DNA of 26,264 bases from Lentzea aerocolonigenes (GCF_000955955.1 NZ_JYJG01000364.1:1-26264), one strand, 5' to 3'; positions 1 to 8,506 are shown, counted from the first letter of the stretch. Program-made: numbers and translations. Notes: generated by a model from the letters alone, not told the origin.

Positions 1-76
1 AGGTGCGCAAGGCTGTGCGCGCGACCCGGATGCACGAACAGCCGGCCGCCGGCTGACAGCTCTCCCGCATCGAGGC

Positions 77-119
77 CGACGAGCACGTCGGGTCCGTCAC
101 GGGCCTGACGTGCTCGTCG
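77..119. terminator. Strong hairpin, probable transcription terminator
   Basis: GACGAGCACGTC (78-89) and GACGTGCTCGTC (107-118) are perfect 12-nt inverted copies, and 77/119 add one more pair. The arm can continue inward with a G-U pair and two G-C pairs. There is no T-run, which is common for actinomycete terminators. It lies about 90 nt after the stop of the minus-strand gene ending at 207 and 20 nt after a plus-strand stop at 54-56 (possible tail of an upstream gene), so it could serve both strands. Confidence 0.6.
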
Positions 120-206
120 CCTTCCACACCGAGCCGAGCGGCCATCGAAGTGCCGTCGCTCGGCAAAGCCAAGCCCAGCACCCGAACATGGCGCTGACGG
201 TGGCGG

Positions 207-1316
207 TCAAACCAGTGGCGCGACCACGTCCTCGATGCCGAGCAGCTCACGCACCACGTTCATCTGCTCCCGCAGGTGACTGTTCTCCTGCCGCACCACG
301 GCGCAGCACCACAGCAGGCTCTCCAGTTCTTCCATCGCCTCGCGCGCGTAGGCCTCGTCGATCGCCCGCAGCGTCTCGAACACCGGCTCCCGGTCGGTTT
401 CCGGCGTCCACCGCGCGCCGAAGTCCTGCAGCGCCGTCCACACCTCCGCCAGGTGCTCGTTCAGCTCCGCGACGCTCGTGGCCAGGTCGAACCAGGCCGT
501 CGACGGTCCGAGCGTGTGGCTGTGTGGTCGCAGGTCGGGCACGTTCAGCCGCACGCACGGCGTCTCGCGCAGCAACGCCACCACGGACGGCACCTGGTCT
601 TCGGTCACCAGTGCGAACCGCATGCAGACCAGGCGCATCGCGCCGAACTGCTCGCGGTGTGCGACGGCGACGGTGTCCGGTGTCGCGGACGCGTCGAGGA
701 ACAGGTCAGCCACCTCGGCACGCCGCTCGCACCACGCCGTGATCCGGGTGGCGAGCGCGCCGAAGTACAGCACGTACCGCTCGATGTCCTCCGCCGGTGG
801 CGGTGTCGCGCCGGTGACGGCGTCGTAGAACGCGCGCAGCGCGGTGTTGTAGTCGTCGACCTCGCGTGCCAGCGCCTCGTTCGCACCCGGCATGAACAGG
901 TGGTCGCCGTACACCACGGGCAACCGGGCCGGGTCGAGCACCGGCATCGAGCCTGCCTCGTCGAGGAACGGCCGGGTGACGTAGGCCTGCCAGTCATCCC
1001 CCACGTACCGGTAGTAGTACGCAGAGCGGTCGGCGCTGAACGCCGCGTCCAGCAACGGTGCCGCGACACCGAGCTGCGCGAGAACGGCCCGGTCCAGCTC
1101 CGCGCGGCAGAACGGGCAGCTCGGCGCGGCGGGCAGCTGGCCCCATTCGGCCTCGTCGTCGCTCGCGGTCGCGACCGCTGTGGGCACCGTCGACTGCTCG
1201 ACGAGCATTTCCAGGCAGGGCAAGCACATGCGGCCCGTGCACTGCGCGTCGACAGCGGTCACCGGCCGCTGCTCGACGCAGATCGGGCACGTCATGTCGT
1301 AGTTCGGCGTGGTCAA
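207..1316 (-). CDS. Variant RING-type zinc-finger protein (paralogue of the gene at 7364-8464)
   Basis: A 369-residue protein with a cysteine-rich N-terminus. C10-x2-C13, then C26-x4-C31-x2-C34, then C67-P-x-C70 imitate a RING finger, but the usual C-x-H is missing, so one metal site would have only three obvious ligands. The rest is predicted helical and has the family motif (VVYGD, then VDDYN near the middle). It aligns along its whole length with the gene at 7364-8464, including the stretch around EWGQLPA...CPFCR and the C-terminal helix ending in VVRELLGI. The start is TTG at 1316 because GGAGG lies 8 nt upstream and the paralogue has the same arrangement. It is divergent from the sigma factor gene. 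Function is unknown; a RING fold suggests protein-protein contact or E3-like activity (inference). Confidence 0.8.
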   Translation of the reverse strand: MTTPNYDMTCPICVEQRPVTAVDAQCTGRMCLPCLEMLVEQSTVPTAVATASDDEAEWGQLPAAPSCPFCRAELDRAVLAQLGVAAPLLDAAFSADRSAYYYRYVGDDWQAYVTRPFLDEAGSMPVLDPARLPVVYGDHLFMPGANEALAREVDDYNTALRAFYDAVTGATPPPAEDIERYVLYFGALATRITAWCERRAEVADLFLDASATPDTVAVAHREQFGAMRLVCMRFALVTEDQVPSVVALLRETPCVRLNVPDLRPHSHTLGPSTAWFDLATSVAELNEHLAEVWTALQDFGARWTPETDREPVFETLRAIDEAYAREAMEELESLLWCCAVVRQENSHLREQMNVVRELLGIEDVVAPLV

Positions 1317-1385
1317 CCCGCAAACCTCCGGCACCGTTGACTTCGGTCTCGGACGGGATTGTGGCGCCGCCGCCGCACCGCCGAC

Positions 1386-1401
1386 TTGCCCGGAAGGGCA
1401 A
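1386..1401. promoter_or_regulatory. Inverted repeat TTGCCC-GGAA-GGGCAA, candidate operator
   Basis: Perfect 6-bp arms with a 4-nt spacer in the divergent region between the variant-RING gene (start 1316) and the sigma factor gene (start 1475). Near copies occur at 6710, 8527 and 16259, each 55-70 nt before a minus-strand gene of the same family. Confidence 0.45.
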
Positions 1402-1474
1402 CCACGAGGCGCGTAATCAACGAGCGGCACGCGTGTGTGGACGTCGAGAGTCCAGACAGCGGCGAGGTGGGAAC

Positions 1475-2731
1475 GTGTCGACAGCAGACCCGATGACCGA
1501 TGCGGACGAACGGACGGATGCGGAGCTGCTCGCGGAGGTTCGCGCGGGACGAACCTCCGCGTACGGCGTGCTGTACCAGCGGTACCTGGGTGCCGCCCGG
1601 CGCACCGCGGCGGCGATCGGGTTCGGCGGTGCGGAACGCGACGACCTCGTCGCCGAGGCGTTCGCCGCGTCGTTGCGAGCGTTGCGGCGCGGTGCCGGAC
1701 CGACCGAGGCCTTCCAGCCGTACCTGTTGCGCGCACTGCGCAACCTCGCGATCAACCATCGGCGCGCGAACGCCCGCGTCGTTCCGCACGGCGACGTCTC
1801 GGTGCTGGAACGACCGGTCGACGAACCGGACCCGGTGATCACCCGCTGGCACCACGACCTCGTCGCGCGCGCCTTCGGCACGCTGCCGCAGCGGTGGCGG
1901 CAGGTGTTGTGGCACACCGAGGTCGAAGGCGCGAGCCCGGCCGAGGTGGCGGCGCTGATCGGCGGCACGGGCAACAGCGTGGCGGTGCTGGCCTTCCGGG
2001 CCAGGGAAGGCCTGCGCCGCGCCTACCTCAAGGAGTACCTGCCGGACGTGGAGGACGAGCGCTGCCGTGCCGTCGTCGAGAAGCTGAGCGCCTACGTGCG
2101 GGGCAAAACCGGCACCGGCGACACCCGGCGAGTTCGGGCGCACCTCGACGAATGCCCGCGGTGCGCAGACCTCGCCGCCGGGCTGGCACAGCTCAACCGC
2201 GGGCTGCGCGGCGCACTGCTACCGGTCGTGCTCACAACGCCCGCATTGGCGTCATCGCTGTCCAATGCCGCGCACGGCACGCTCGGCGTGGTGAAGACGA
2301 TCGCGGCGGCGACCTTGCTGGCAGCGGGGGTGTCGGTCTGCGCGGGCGCGGGCGCGGCACCACCCTCCGCACCGAAGCACCCCGAAGTCCCGGTCGCCGA
2401 ACAGGCTTCCACCGGACAGGCCACACCGATCAGATCGATCCCGTCCGCACCGCCATTGCTGACCGCCGTACCGGACACCTCTGTCACGCGAACCGAAGCC
2501 CGCACCGCCCCAACGGTTGCGACCCGCTCTTCGGCTGTGGCGGAACTTCCCCCGCTCACCAGCGCGGCCCGGCACACCACCACCGCCGATCAACCCGACA
2601 CCGCCGGGCAGCCGAGCTCCACGGCGACGAGCACGCCCGCGCCAGTTTCCAGCTCGACGACGCCGTCCTGTGACCTGGTGGTCACCCGGCCCAACGGTCT
2701 CTACGTGTGCGTCGCCGTACCCGGCCGTTGA
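1475..2731 (+). CDS. ECF-type sigma factor with fused zinc-finger-like segment, membrane helix and Pro/Thr-rich tail
   Basis: A 418-residue protein. Residues about 24-98 look like sigma region 2 (DDLVAEAFAASLRAL, then LLRALRNLAINHRR) and about 132-188 like region 4 (LPQRWRQVLWHTEVEGASPAEVA, FRAREGLRRAY; read in pieces). A C-terminal extension has H223-x3-C227-x2-C230, the layout of anti-sigma zinc fingers, then one hydrophobic helix at about 273-293 and about 125 Pro/Thr/Ser-rich residues that would lie outside the membrane. Such fused ECF factors are known in actinobacteria and are thought to be self-inhibited and membrane-tethered. GTG at 1475 is chosen because GAGG lies 7 nt upstream; ATG at 1493 is the alternative. 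Next to and divergent from RING-family genes, it is the obvious candidate regulator of the array (inference). Confidence 0.88.
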   Translation: MSTADPMTDADERTDAELLAEVRAGRTSAYGVLYQRYLGAARRTAAAIGFGGAERDDLVAEAFAASLRALRRGAGPTEAFQPYLLRALRNLAINHRRANARVVPHGDVSVLERPVDEPDPVITRWHHDLVARAFGTLPQRWRQVLWHTEVEGASPAEVAALIGGTGNSVAVLAFRAREGLRRAYLKEYLPDVEDERCRAVVEKLSAYVRGKTGTGDTRRVRAHLDECPRCADLAAGLAQLNRGLRGALLPVVLTTPALASSLSNAAHGTLGVVKTIAAATLLAAGVSVCAGAGAAPPSAPKHPEVPVAEQASTGQATPIRSIPSAPPLLTAVPDTSVTRTEARTAPTVATRSSAVAELPPLTSAARHTTTADQPDTAGQPSSTATSTPAPVSSSTTPSCDLVVTRPNGLYVCVAVPGR

Positions 2732-2831
2732 CTCCGCGCGAGCACGGTGATCGCCACGAACACCCCGGTTGCCCTTTCGCGCTGCCCCAACGGATCTGGG
2801 CACGCCGAGTTGATCACTCCACAGTGGGCCG

Positions 2832-3959
2832 GTGCAGATCATCGACCTGACCGGCTTTCCCGCGCTGCTGCGTCACTTCACCGGCCAGCCGGAGCCCGAG
2901 CCCACCTTCTTCGTCCTCGTCGACTGGATCAACAACCTGTGGTCGTACGGTGAGTTCGCGAGCGACGACTTCGCGAAGCTCGTCGACCGGGCGGTGAACG
3001 AGGTCACCGGCGCGCAGGCCGGCGCTCCGCAGGAGTGCGCGGTGTTGCTGGCGCGGTTGCGCGATCTCGTCACCGACGAGTGCCCGGTGTGCGTCGACCC
3101 GCTCATCGACGCGCGCATCCGGATTCCGGTCTCGGTGCTGCCCGCGTGCGCGCACGGGTTCCATCTCGTGTGCATCGCCGACTGGCTGGCGCGCACGGCC
3201 GTCGCACACGCTCAACCGTCGTGCCCGAGCTGCCGGGCCGGGATCGACCTGGCCGCGCTACCTCCCGCGCTCGTCGGTGAGGTGACCGCGCGCATCACCG
3301 GTCCCGGCGACGGGCCGCTCGCGACGTCGATGATCTCGTTGCACGGAATCGCCGAGTCCGGTGAGCTGATCCAGCTCGTGCGGCGGTACAACGCCGAGAG
3401 CGAGGGCACGGGCGTCGGCCGGCGGACGGCGCTGCTGGACGAGGTCGCGGCCGCCGTCACCGAGTTCGCCGAGTCCGCCAGGATCACCGGTACCAGGCTG
3501 TGGGCGGTCGCCGAGCTCACCGCGGACTGCCGGCAGCGCTGCGAGCACCTCGCCGCGTTCTGCGAGCAGCACCCCGAACGAACCGAGGCGCTGCTCGCCC
3601 GCGTCGGCGACTACTGGGGCGCCATGTCGCAGATGCGGGTGCTGGGCGAGATCCGCGACGCGTTGCGCGCGCTTGGACAGTCCTATGAGGACTTGCTCCC
3701 GGGACTCGACCTGACGACCGCGCACTCCGACGTGACCGACTTCCACGACCGGCTCAGGACGCGCTACGACGGCCCGGCGGACCACGACGACGCATCGGCG
3801 GAGGTCTTCTGGTTGTGCCTGGAGCGCATCCCCGCCGTCGTGCTCACCGTGCTGGACGCGGTGGACGAACGGGTGCGCCTGCTCGGTGACGGTGTGCTGG
3901 TCGCGCGCCGCGAGGCCGCGCTGGTGCTGGACCAGGTGCGGTTGATCCGTGGCCGCTGA
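2832..3959 (+). CDS. RING-H2 finger protein
   Basis: A 375-residue protein. About 80 residues of N-terminal helix precede a RING-H2 finger: C84-x2-C87-x18-C106-x-H108-x2-H111-x2-C114-x16-C131-P-x-C134, with the usual Trp (W118) four residues after C114. About 240 helical residues follow, including the family motif (ISLHGIAESGELIQLVRRYN). No signal peptide or membrane helix is seen, so it should be cytoplasmic. The start is GTG at 2832, the only start after the in-frame stop at 2811; no clear ribosome binding site is present, so a leaderless or weakly translated message is possible. It follows the sigma factor gene by 100 nt on the same strand and converges on the next gene with only 9 nt between stops. 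RING-H2 fingers bind two zinc ions and in eukaryotes recruit E2 enzymes; activity here is unproven. Confidence 0.87.
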   Translation: MQIIDLTGFPALLRHFTGQPEPEPTFFVLVDWINNLWSYGEFASDDFAKLVDRAVNEVTGAQAGAPQECAVLLARLRDLVTDECPVCVDPLIDARIRIPVSVLPACAHGFHLVCIADWLARTAVAHAQPSCPSCRAGIDLAALPPALVGEVTARITGPGDGPLATSMISLHGIAESGELIQLVRRYNAESEGTGVGRRTALLDEVAAAVTEFAESARITGTRLWAVAELTADCRQRCEHLAAFCEQHPERTEALLARVGDYWGAMSQMRVLGEIRDALRALGQSYEDLLPGLDLTTAHSDVTDFHDRLRTRYDGPADHDDASAEVFWLCLERIPAVVLTVLDAVDERVRLLGDGVLVARREAALVLDQVRLIRGR

Positions 3960-3968
3960 GGGGCCCCG

Positions 3969-5579
3969 TCAGTCGTCCGCCAGGTGCCTGATCACGGCGT
4001 CGTGGTCGTCCTGCAACCGGACCGCGTAGTTCGCGAGCGGAGCCAGCGTCGCGGCCAGCACCGTCACCAGTTCGCGGATCTGCTCCACCTTCGCGGTGAA
4101 CCGCGACCTCCCGCTCGCCGTGCCGCTGTCGGCAAGCTCGGCGACCAGCTGGTTCAACACGGTCAGCTGCGGTACCGCGAAATCGAGGCCGTCGTCCAGT
4201 CTGGCCAGCTCGCGCACGCATTCCTGGACGTCCGCCATCCGCCGCAACAGCCCGTCGGCCTCATCTTCTCCCGAACGCGATCCGTCGGCCCAGCCCTGGG
4301 TGGTCGCGGGCATGTCGGCGAGCAGCGTGAGCCAGGAGCTGAGGTCGCGGGTGACCAGCGGTCCGAGGAGCTCGTCGCGTGCCTTGACCGCGGTTCTGAC
4401 CGCGTTGGCCGCCGCCGTGCGCTGTGCGCCGGTGGCCGTGCCGTACGCGTCGATCGCCTGCCGGATCGCGGTCATCGCCTGCCGCCCGCGAGCGCTGTCC
4501 GGCCACGCGACGTAGAGGGTCTGGCGTTGCTGCGGTGGGAACTGTGCCCGGACGTACGCCTCTGCGGGTTGGGCCGCCGAGGGAGTCTCGGTCTCGTCGT
4601 CGGTGTCGTACTCGTCGGAACCGTCCAGGCCTTCCCAGCCGTCGAGACCTTCGAAGTCCTCGGCCAGGTCGAGCACCGGCATGATGTGGTCCGGCATCGG
4701 CTGCGGCTCGACGTTCTCCCAACCCGGCTCGACCTCCCGGCACAACGGGCAGGTGCGCCGTTGTTCCAGCCACGGCACGACGCAGTCGTTGTGGAAGACA
4801 TGACCGCACGACAGCGTCAGCGTTCCATTGCCGGACATGGTCTCCTGGCAGACGGTGCACACCGGCTCGGCGGCGTCCGCGAGCTGCGAGCTCACTTGGG
4901 CGACCACGCCGTACACCTCGCTCGCGCAGTCCCGCAGTGCCACCGCCTCGGCGTGCAGCGAGAGCAACGCGTGCTCCACCGCCGCCATCCGCGCCTGCAC
5001 CACCTCTGACCAGTCGCGAACCTGGTAGGTGAAGGGCAGCAGCACTTCCCGCATCCGTTCGGCGTCCGGTGCGGCCGGCAACGCCAGCGCGACGGCGGCA
5101 ACTCGCGGAGCGTTGCGCAAGTCGTCGAGCCTGCCGAGTGCGTCAGCCGCGTCACCGCGTCCGCCCGCGTCCAGCAGGGCGGCGACACCCTCGAGCGCGG
5201 TGCACGACGGCAGGTTCCACCGCAGGAAGACGTGGTCGAACGAGAGCCGCAGGTCGTCGGCGGAGACGTCCGTGTCGAGCACCGCCGCGAAGTGCTCCCA
5301 GCGACCTGCCTTGTCCCGCAGCTCGTCGAACCACTCGTCCAGGGCGCCGCCCGCGGCGGTGCAGTCCGCGACGAGATCACTCGCGCGGGTGTGCAGCTCC
5401 GCCACCGTGCTCGCGGCCGTCCGCAGCAGCTCGACCGCATGCAGTGCGGAGAAGTCCGCGTGTCGCACCAGCCCGTTGTACCGGTCGACCGCCTCGACGA
5501 GCGCCACGCGTTCCGGTTCGAACCGGCTCGCGCCCGTCAGCTGCTCCGACCACTGCGTCAGATCCACTTCGTGAACCAT
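3969..5579 (-). CDS. Large helical protein with central RING-H2 finger
   Basis: A 536-residue protein with three parts. Residues 1-235 are helical and begin MVHEVDLTQW with DRYN at about 32-35. The RING-H2 finger is textbook: C241-x2-C244-x13-C258-x-H260-x2-H263-x2-C266-x10-C277-P-x-C280, with W270. An acidic linker (about 300-340, many Asp/Glu) leads to a C-terminal helical domain beginning FPPQQRQTLYVAW. Two other genes (10346-11932, 13732-15384) share all three parts. It is the second gene of an operon: the upstream stop is 8 nt away, and GAGGA, the ribosome binding site 5 nt before the ATG, overlaps that TGA, suggesting coupled translation. Cytoplasmic by sequence. An E3-ligase-like or scaffold role is inference. 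Confidence 0.9.
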   Translation of the reverse strand: MVHEVDLTQWSEQLTGASRFEPERVALVEAVDRYNGLVRHADFSALHAVELLRTAASTVAELHTRASDLVADCTAAGGALDEWFDELRDKAGRWEHFAAVLDTDVSADDLRLSFDHVFLRWNLPSCTALEGVAALLDAGGRGDAADALGRLDDLRNAPRVAAVALALPAAPDAERMREVLLPFTYQVRDWSEVVQARMAAVEHALLSLHAEAVALRDCASEVYGVVAQVSSQLADAAEPVCTVCQETMSGNGTLTLSCGHVFHNDCVVPWLEQRRTCPLCREVEPGWENVEPQPMPDHIMPVLDLAEDFEGLDGWEGLDGSDEYDTDDETETPSAAQPAEAYVRAQFPPQQRQTLYVAWPDSARGRQAMTAIRQAIDAYGTATGAQRTAAANAVRTAVKARDELLGPLVTRDLSSWLTLLADMPATTQGWADGSRSGEDEADGLLRRMADVQECVRELARLDDGLDFAVPQLTVLNQLVAELADSGTASGRSRFTAKVEQIRELVTVLAATLAPLANYAVRLQDDHDAVIRHLADD

Positions 5580-5587
5580 GGCTGTCC

Positions 5588-6655
5588 TCAGACCACCTGT
5601 TCCTGACCGATGTTCGCGATGAGCGCGGCGACCTGGAGCCCGAAGAGCTGAAGCAGCCCGTCGACGCGGTCCGCCCACCGCACGAGCGGTAGGACCTCGC
5701 TCGTCAGGAACTCGTCGACCAGGTTCAGCCGGGTGCGCGCCGCCGTGACCGTCGCGGTCTCGTCCTGGGTGAGCGGCCGCCCGCCGTCGGCGTCCAGCCG
5801 GGTCGCGAGATCGACGACCAGCTGCCGCTGCCGCGCGACGATGTCGCGGGACTCGGCCACGTCGGCGAGCAGCTGGGCCATGTCGCCGGGAGCGTTCCCG
5901 GCGTTGCACGGCGGCACCTCGACCACGTACTCGCGGACGAGGGCACGTGCCCGCGCGCCGTTCACCGGATGATCGAGCGTCCCACCCATCCGGTAGAGCC
6001 AGTCCACGTTGTCGGCGACCGCGAGCACGGCGGCCAGTTGACGTGCCGTGCCGACGATCTGCCCGTAGCGGGCGAACAGCTGGGCGAGGTCGGTCAGGTC
6101 GTCGCGCAGCAGAGCGCGGCACTGGGCGATCTCGGGTGCGGTGCGCGCAGCGCGGGCGTGCAGCAGGTCGTCGTTGAACCGCCGCATCGCTTCGAACGTG
6201 CCGCCGGCGAGCTCGGGGAACCGGCCCGGCTCGGCGACCTGCTGCTGGAACGCGGCGGCGTCCAGCGGTTGCGCCTGCGCCACGACACCGATGAACGGGT
6301 CGTCCGGGACACGGTGCCACTCACCGTCCCGCAGGAAGTAGTCGGCGGCGCGGTCGGCGGCGAACACCTCGTCCCACAGCGCGGCGTCGAAACCCTGCTG
6401 CACCACATGCCCGCGCTCCAGCGCGCAGGTGCAGAGCGGGCACGCCGGTGCGGCGCGCAGCCTGCCCATCCCGGCACCGATCTCGACGGGTTCCAGCGAC
6501 TGCTGGAAGATCCAGCCGAGACAGGTCATGCACAACGCGATGCGGCACGCCCCGCCGGGGTGCATCACGACGGCGGTGACGCCTTCGGCCGCCAGCTCGT
6601 CCCAAGTGGACATGCACACCGGGCACGTGGTCAGCTCGCCGTAAGTCGTGGGCAT
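5588..6655 (-). CDS. Variant RING-type zinc-finger protein, first gene of a two-gene operon
   Basis: A 355-residue protein with N-terminal C11-x2-C14, C37-x4-C42-x2-C45 and C72-P-x-C75. This is the same His-less pattern as in the genes at 207-1316 and 7364-8464, although the overall sequence is more divergent; H32 could supply a missing ligand. The body is helical with the family motif near residue 155-165 (AMRRFNDDLL). The start is ATG at 6655, preceded by GGAGG 5 nt upstream; an upstream in-frame TTG at 6667 lacks a site. It is followed after 8 nt by the central-RING gene at 3969-5579, so a His-less and a classical finger protein are made together, which may mean they form a complex (inference). 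Confidence 0.83.
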   Translation of the reverse strand: MPTTYGELTTCPVCMSTWDELAAEGVTAVVMHPGGACRIALCMTCLGWIFQQSLEPVEIGAGMGRLRAAPACPLCTCALERGHVVQQGFDAALWDEVFAADRAADYFLRDGEWHRVPDDPFIGVVAQAQPLDAAAFQQQVAEPGRFPELAGGTFEAMRRFNDDLLHARAARTAPEIAQCRALLRDDLTDLAQLFARYGQIVGTARQLAAVLAVADNVDWLYRMGGTLDHPVNGARARALVREYVVEVPPCNAGNAPGDMAQLLADVAESRDIVARQRQLVVDLATRLDADGGRPLTQDETATVTAARTRLNLVDEFLTSEVLPLVRWADRVDGLLQLFGLQVAALIANIGQEQVV

Positions 6656-6709
6656 CGCAACCTCCAAGACCTGTCACCACGACGGTAGGGAGCGCGGAGC
6701 ACCCGCTGC

Positions 6710-6725
6710 CTGCCCGCTCGGGCAC
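6710..6725. promoter_or_regulatory. Inverted repeat CTGCCC-GCTC-GGGCAC, candidate operator
   Basis: TGCCC and GGGCA arms around a 4-nt spacer, 55 nt before the start at 6655 and in the divergent region shared with the ssgA-like gene (start 6944). It matches the layout of the site at 1386-1401. The remaining intergenic DNA (6656-6943) shows no gene. Confidence 0.4.
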
Positions 6726-6943
6726 CACCGGGGGAACAACCGTTCGTCCGGCTCGGCCGGCGGGGCATCCACGTGGTGGCCGCCCTCACGTCCAGGGGCG
6801 AGGGGCCCGCCCGGCCATTTCGTCCGCCACGCCCTACCGGTTCGGTGACGGCCCGTAAGGCCCGGCGGTGTGCGGAGTCTTCCCGGTATCACGATCCGAT
6901 GTGGAGCGTGCCGTCCCACCGCCAGGTCGAGGAGCGCCGACTC

Positions 6944-7357
6944 ATGGACCATGTCACCACCAGGACCACCAGTGCCCTGCACATGAGTTGCGCCGACGGC
7001 ACGGAACGATCGCTCGCCACCGGGATCGTGTACGACACCAGGGACCCGTACACACTGGCGTTCGTCTTCACGGTCGGTTCCCAGCAGGTGCGGTGGGCGA
7101 TCGGCCGTGATCTCGTGGCCGCCGGGCTGCTCGCGCCCACCGGCGATGGTGACGTGGTCGTCCGCCCTGCTGAGGACGACGCCACCCGCGTCGAGTTCCG
7201 GCTCGCGGACCACGGTCGGGTGTCGACGCTCAGCGCGGCGCTGCTGGACGTGGCCGAGTTCGTCGACCGCACCTTCGAGGTCGTGCCGATGGGCGAGGAG
7301 TCGCGGTGGATGGACCTCGACGGCGAAATCGAGAAGCTCTTGTCCGCCATCGAGTAG
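6944..7357 (+). CDS. SsgA-family sporulation/cell-division regulator
   Basis: A 137-residue protein, the usual length of the SsgA-like family. Family features are the YDTRDPYTLAFVF strand near residue 30-42, VRWAIGRDLVAAGLLAPTGDGDV near 49-71, and the C-terminal EVVPMGEES followed by an acidic helix. SsgA-like proteins are restricted to morphologically complex actinomycetes and help place FtsZ rings, remodel peptidoglycan or control septation during sporulation. The start is ATG at 6944 with GAGGAG 9 nt upstream. It stands alone on the plus strand between two minus-strand finger genes, and its stop is only 6 nt from the stop of the next gene. Its place inside the RING array hints at a link to development or division (inference). 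Confidence 0.88.
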   Translation: MDHVTTRTTSALHMSCADGTERSLATGIVYDTRDPYTLAFVFTVGSQQVRWAIGRDLVAAGLLAPTGDGDVVVRPAEDDATRVEFRLADHGRVSTLSAALLDVAEFVDRTFEVVPMGEESRWMDLDGEIEKLLSAIE

Positions 7358-7363
7358 CGGTGC

Positions 7364-8464
7364 TCAGCCGACCCCGAGCACCTGCCTGATGGTCGCGACC
7401 ACGGACAGCAGATAGGTGTTCTCCTTGCGGAAAGCGGCGCATTCGTCGTGGACCTCGTCCAGCTGCGAAACGCATCTCTGGACATCGATGTCCTCCATGG
7501 TCTGCAGCACCCGGCGCGCCTCCACCCGCGCGGTCGCCGCCGTCCATCCGGGCGCCTGCAGCAGGAGATCCACCCACAGCGCCGACAGCTCGTCGTTCAC
7601 CCGGTTCGTCTCCGCGGCGGTCTGGAACCAGGACGTGGTCTCGCCCAGCAGGTTCGCGATCGGTTCGAGGTCCGGCACGGTGAGCCTCAGGCACGGCGTG
7701 GCGACGAGCACGTCGGTGAGCACGCCGACCGTCTCATCGGTGGCCTCGCACAACCGCAGGCACACCGTCGTCATCGCGGCCAGCCGGGCGACGTGACCGT
7801 CGAGCACCTCGGTCGGCACGGCCAGCACCAGGTTCACCACGTCACCACGCCGCCCGCAGAGCGCCGCGACGCGGTTCGCCGCGTCCTGGAGGTAGCACCG
7901 CCATTCCTCGACCTGCGCCGCGGTCATCGGCACCCCGGCGCCGATCAGGTTCCCCAGGTGGAACAACGCCGAATTGTAGTCGTCCACCTGGTCGCCGAGC
8001 GCGTCGTTCAGCACGGGCATGAGCGTCAGGTCGCCGTAGAGCGAGCCGAGGTGCTCGACGCCCATGCCGGGCAGGGCATTCGCCTCGGCCGCGAACGGCA
8101 GCTCGCCGTAGGGCTGCCAGTCCCCGCCCGCGTAGCGGTAGTACGGCCGGCCGCGGTCCAGCCCCCAGGCGGTGTCCACCAGCACGGGGTCGAGCGGCAG
8201 CAGCTCCAGTACCGCCCGGTCGAGCACGAGGCGGCAGAACGGGCAGCTGATCGCGGGCAGCTGTCCCCATTGGACCTCGTCGTCGCCCGCCGTGGCCACG
8301 GCGATCGGCACGCACGACTGGCGAACGATGTTCTCCAAGCACACCAGGCAGAGGAGGCCGACGCAGCGCGTGTCGACCCGCACCCGCGGCCGGGTGTCAC
8401 CGTAGGGTTCGGCGCATACGAGGCACTCGGCGTCCTCGTCCAGGCCTGTGGTGGGTGTGGTCAA
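7364..8464 (-). CDS. Variant RING-type zinc-finger protein (paralogue of the gene at 207-1316)
   Basis: A 366-residue protein. C14-x2-C17, C34-x4-C39-x2-C42 and C74-P-x-C77 form the His-less finger; C51 is an extra cysteine. From the finger onward it parallels the first gene of the window: QWGQLPA..CPFCR, a YYRYAGGDWQPY segment, LYGDLTLMP, QVDDYN, TPCLRLTVPDLEP, and a C-terminal helix ending VATIRQVLGVG. The start is TTG at 8464, with GGAGG exactly 8 nt upstream as in the paralogue, and both proteins then begin (M)TTP. No membrane or export signal. It is divergent from the RING-H2 gene at 8654, sharing a 189-nt promoter region. Function unknown. Confidence 0.82.
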   Translation of the reverse strand: MTTPTTGLDEDAECLVCAEPYGDTRPRVRVDTRCVGLLCLVCLENIVRQSCVPIAVATAGDDEVQWGQLPAISCPFCRLVLDRAVLELLPLDPVLVDTAWGLDRGRPYYRYAGGDWQPYGELPFAAEANALPGMGVEHLGSLYGDLTLMPVLNDALGDQVDDYNSALFHLGNLIGAGVPMTAAQVEEWRCYLQDAANRVAALCGRRGDVVNLVLAVPTEVLDGHVARLAAMTTVCLRLCEATDETVGVLTDVLVATPCLRLTVPDLEPIANLLGETTSWFQTAAETNRVNDELSALWVDLLLQAPGWTAATARVEARRVLQTMEDIDVQRCVSQLDEVHDECAAFRKENTYLLSVVATIRQVLGVG

Positions 8465-8506
8465 CGCGACGACCTCCGGGTGGCAACGACTCGCCCGTAT
8501 CGTCAC

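Noticed and set aside
3..56. Short open frame ending at 54-56, possibly the tail of an upstream plus-strand gene
   Set aside because: Only 17 codons are visible and no similarity can be judged, so it is not annotated as a gene.
3960..3967. GGGGCCCC between the convergent genes at 3959 and 3969 as a terminator
   Set aside because: It is an 8-nt palindrome without a loop, too short to form a useful hairpin.
4026..6320. Long minus-strand frame running through the start of the gene at 3969 into the gene upstream
   Set aside because: The upstream part is a shadow of the gene at 5588-6655 in another frame; the homologous start MVHEVDLTQW at 5579, with a ribosome binding site, decides the real protein.
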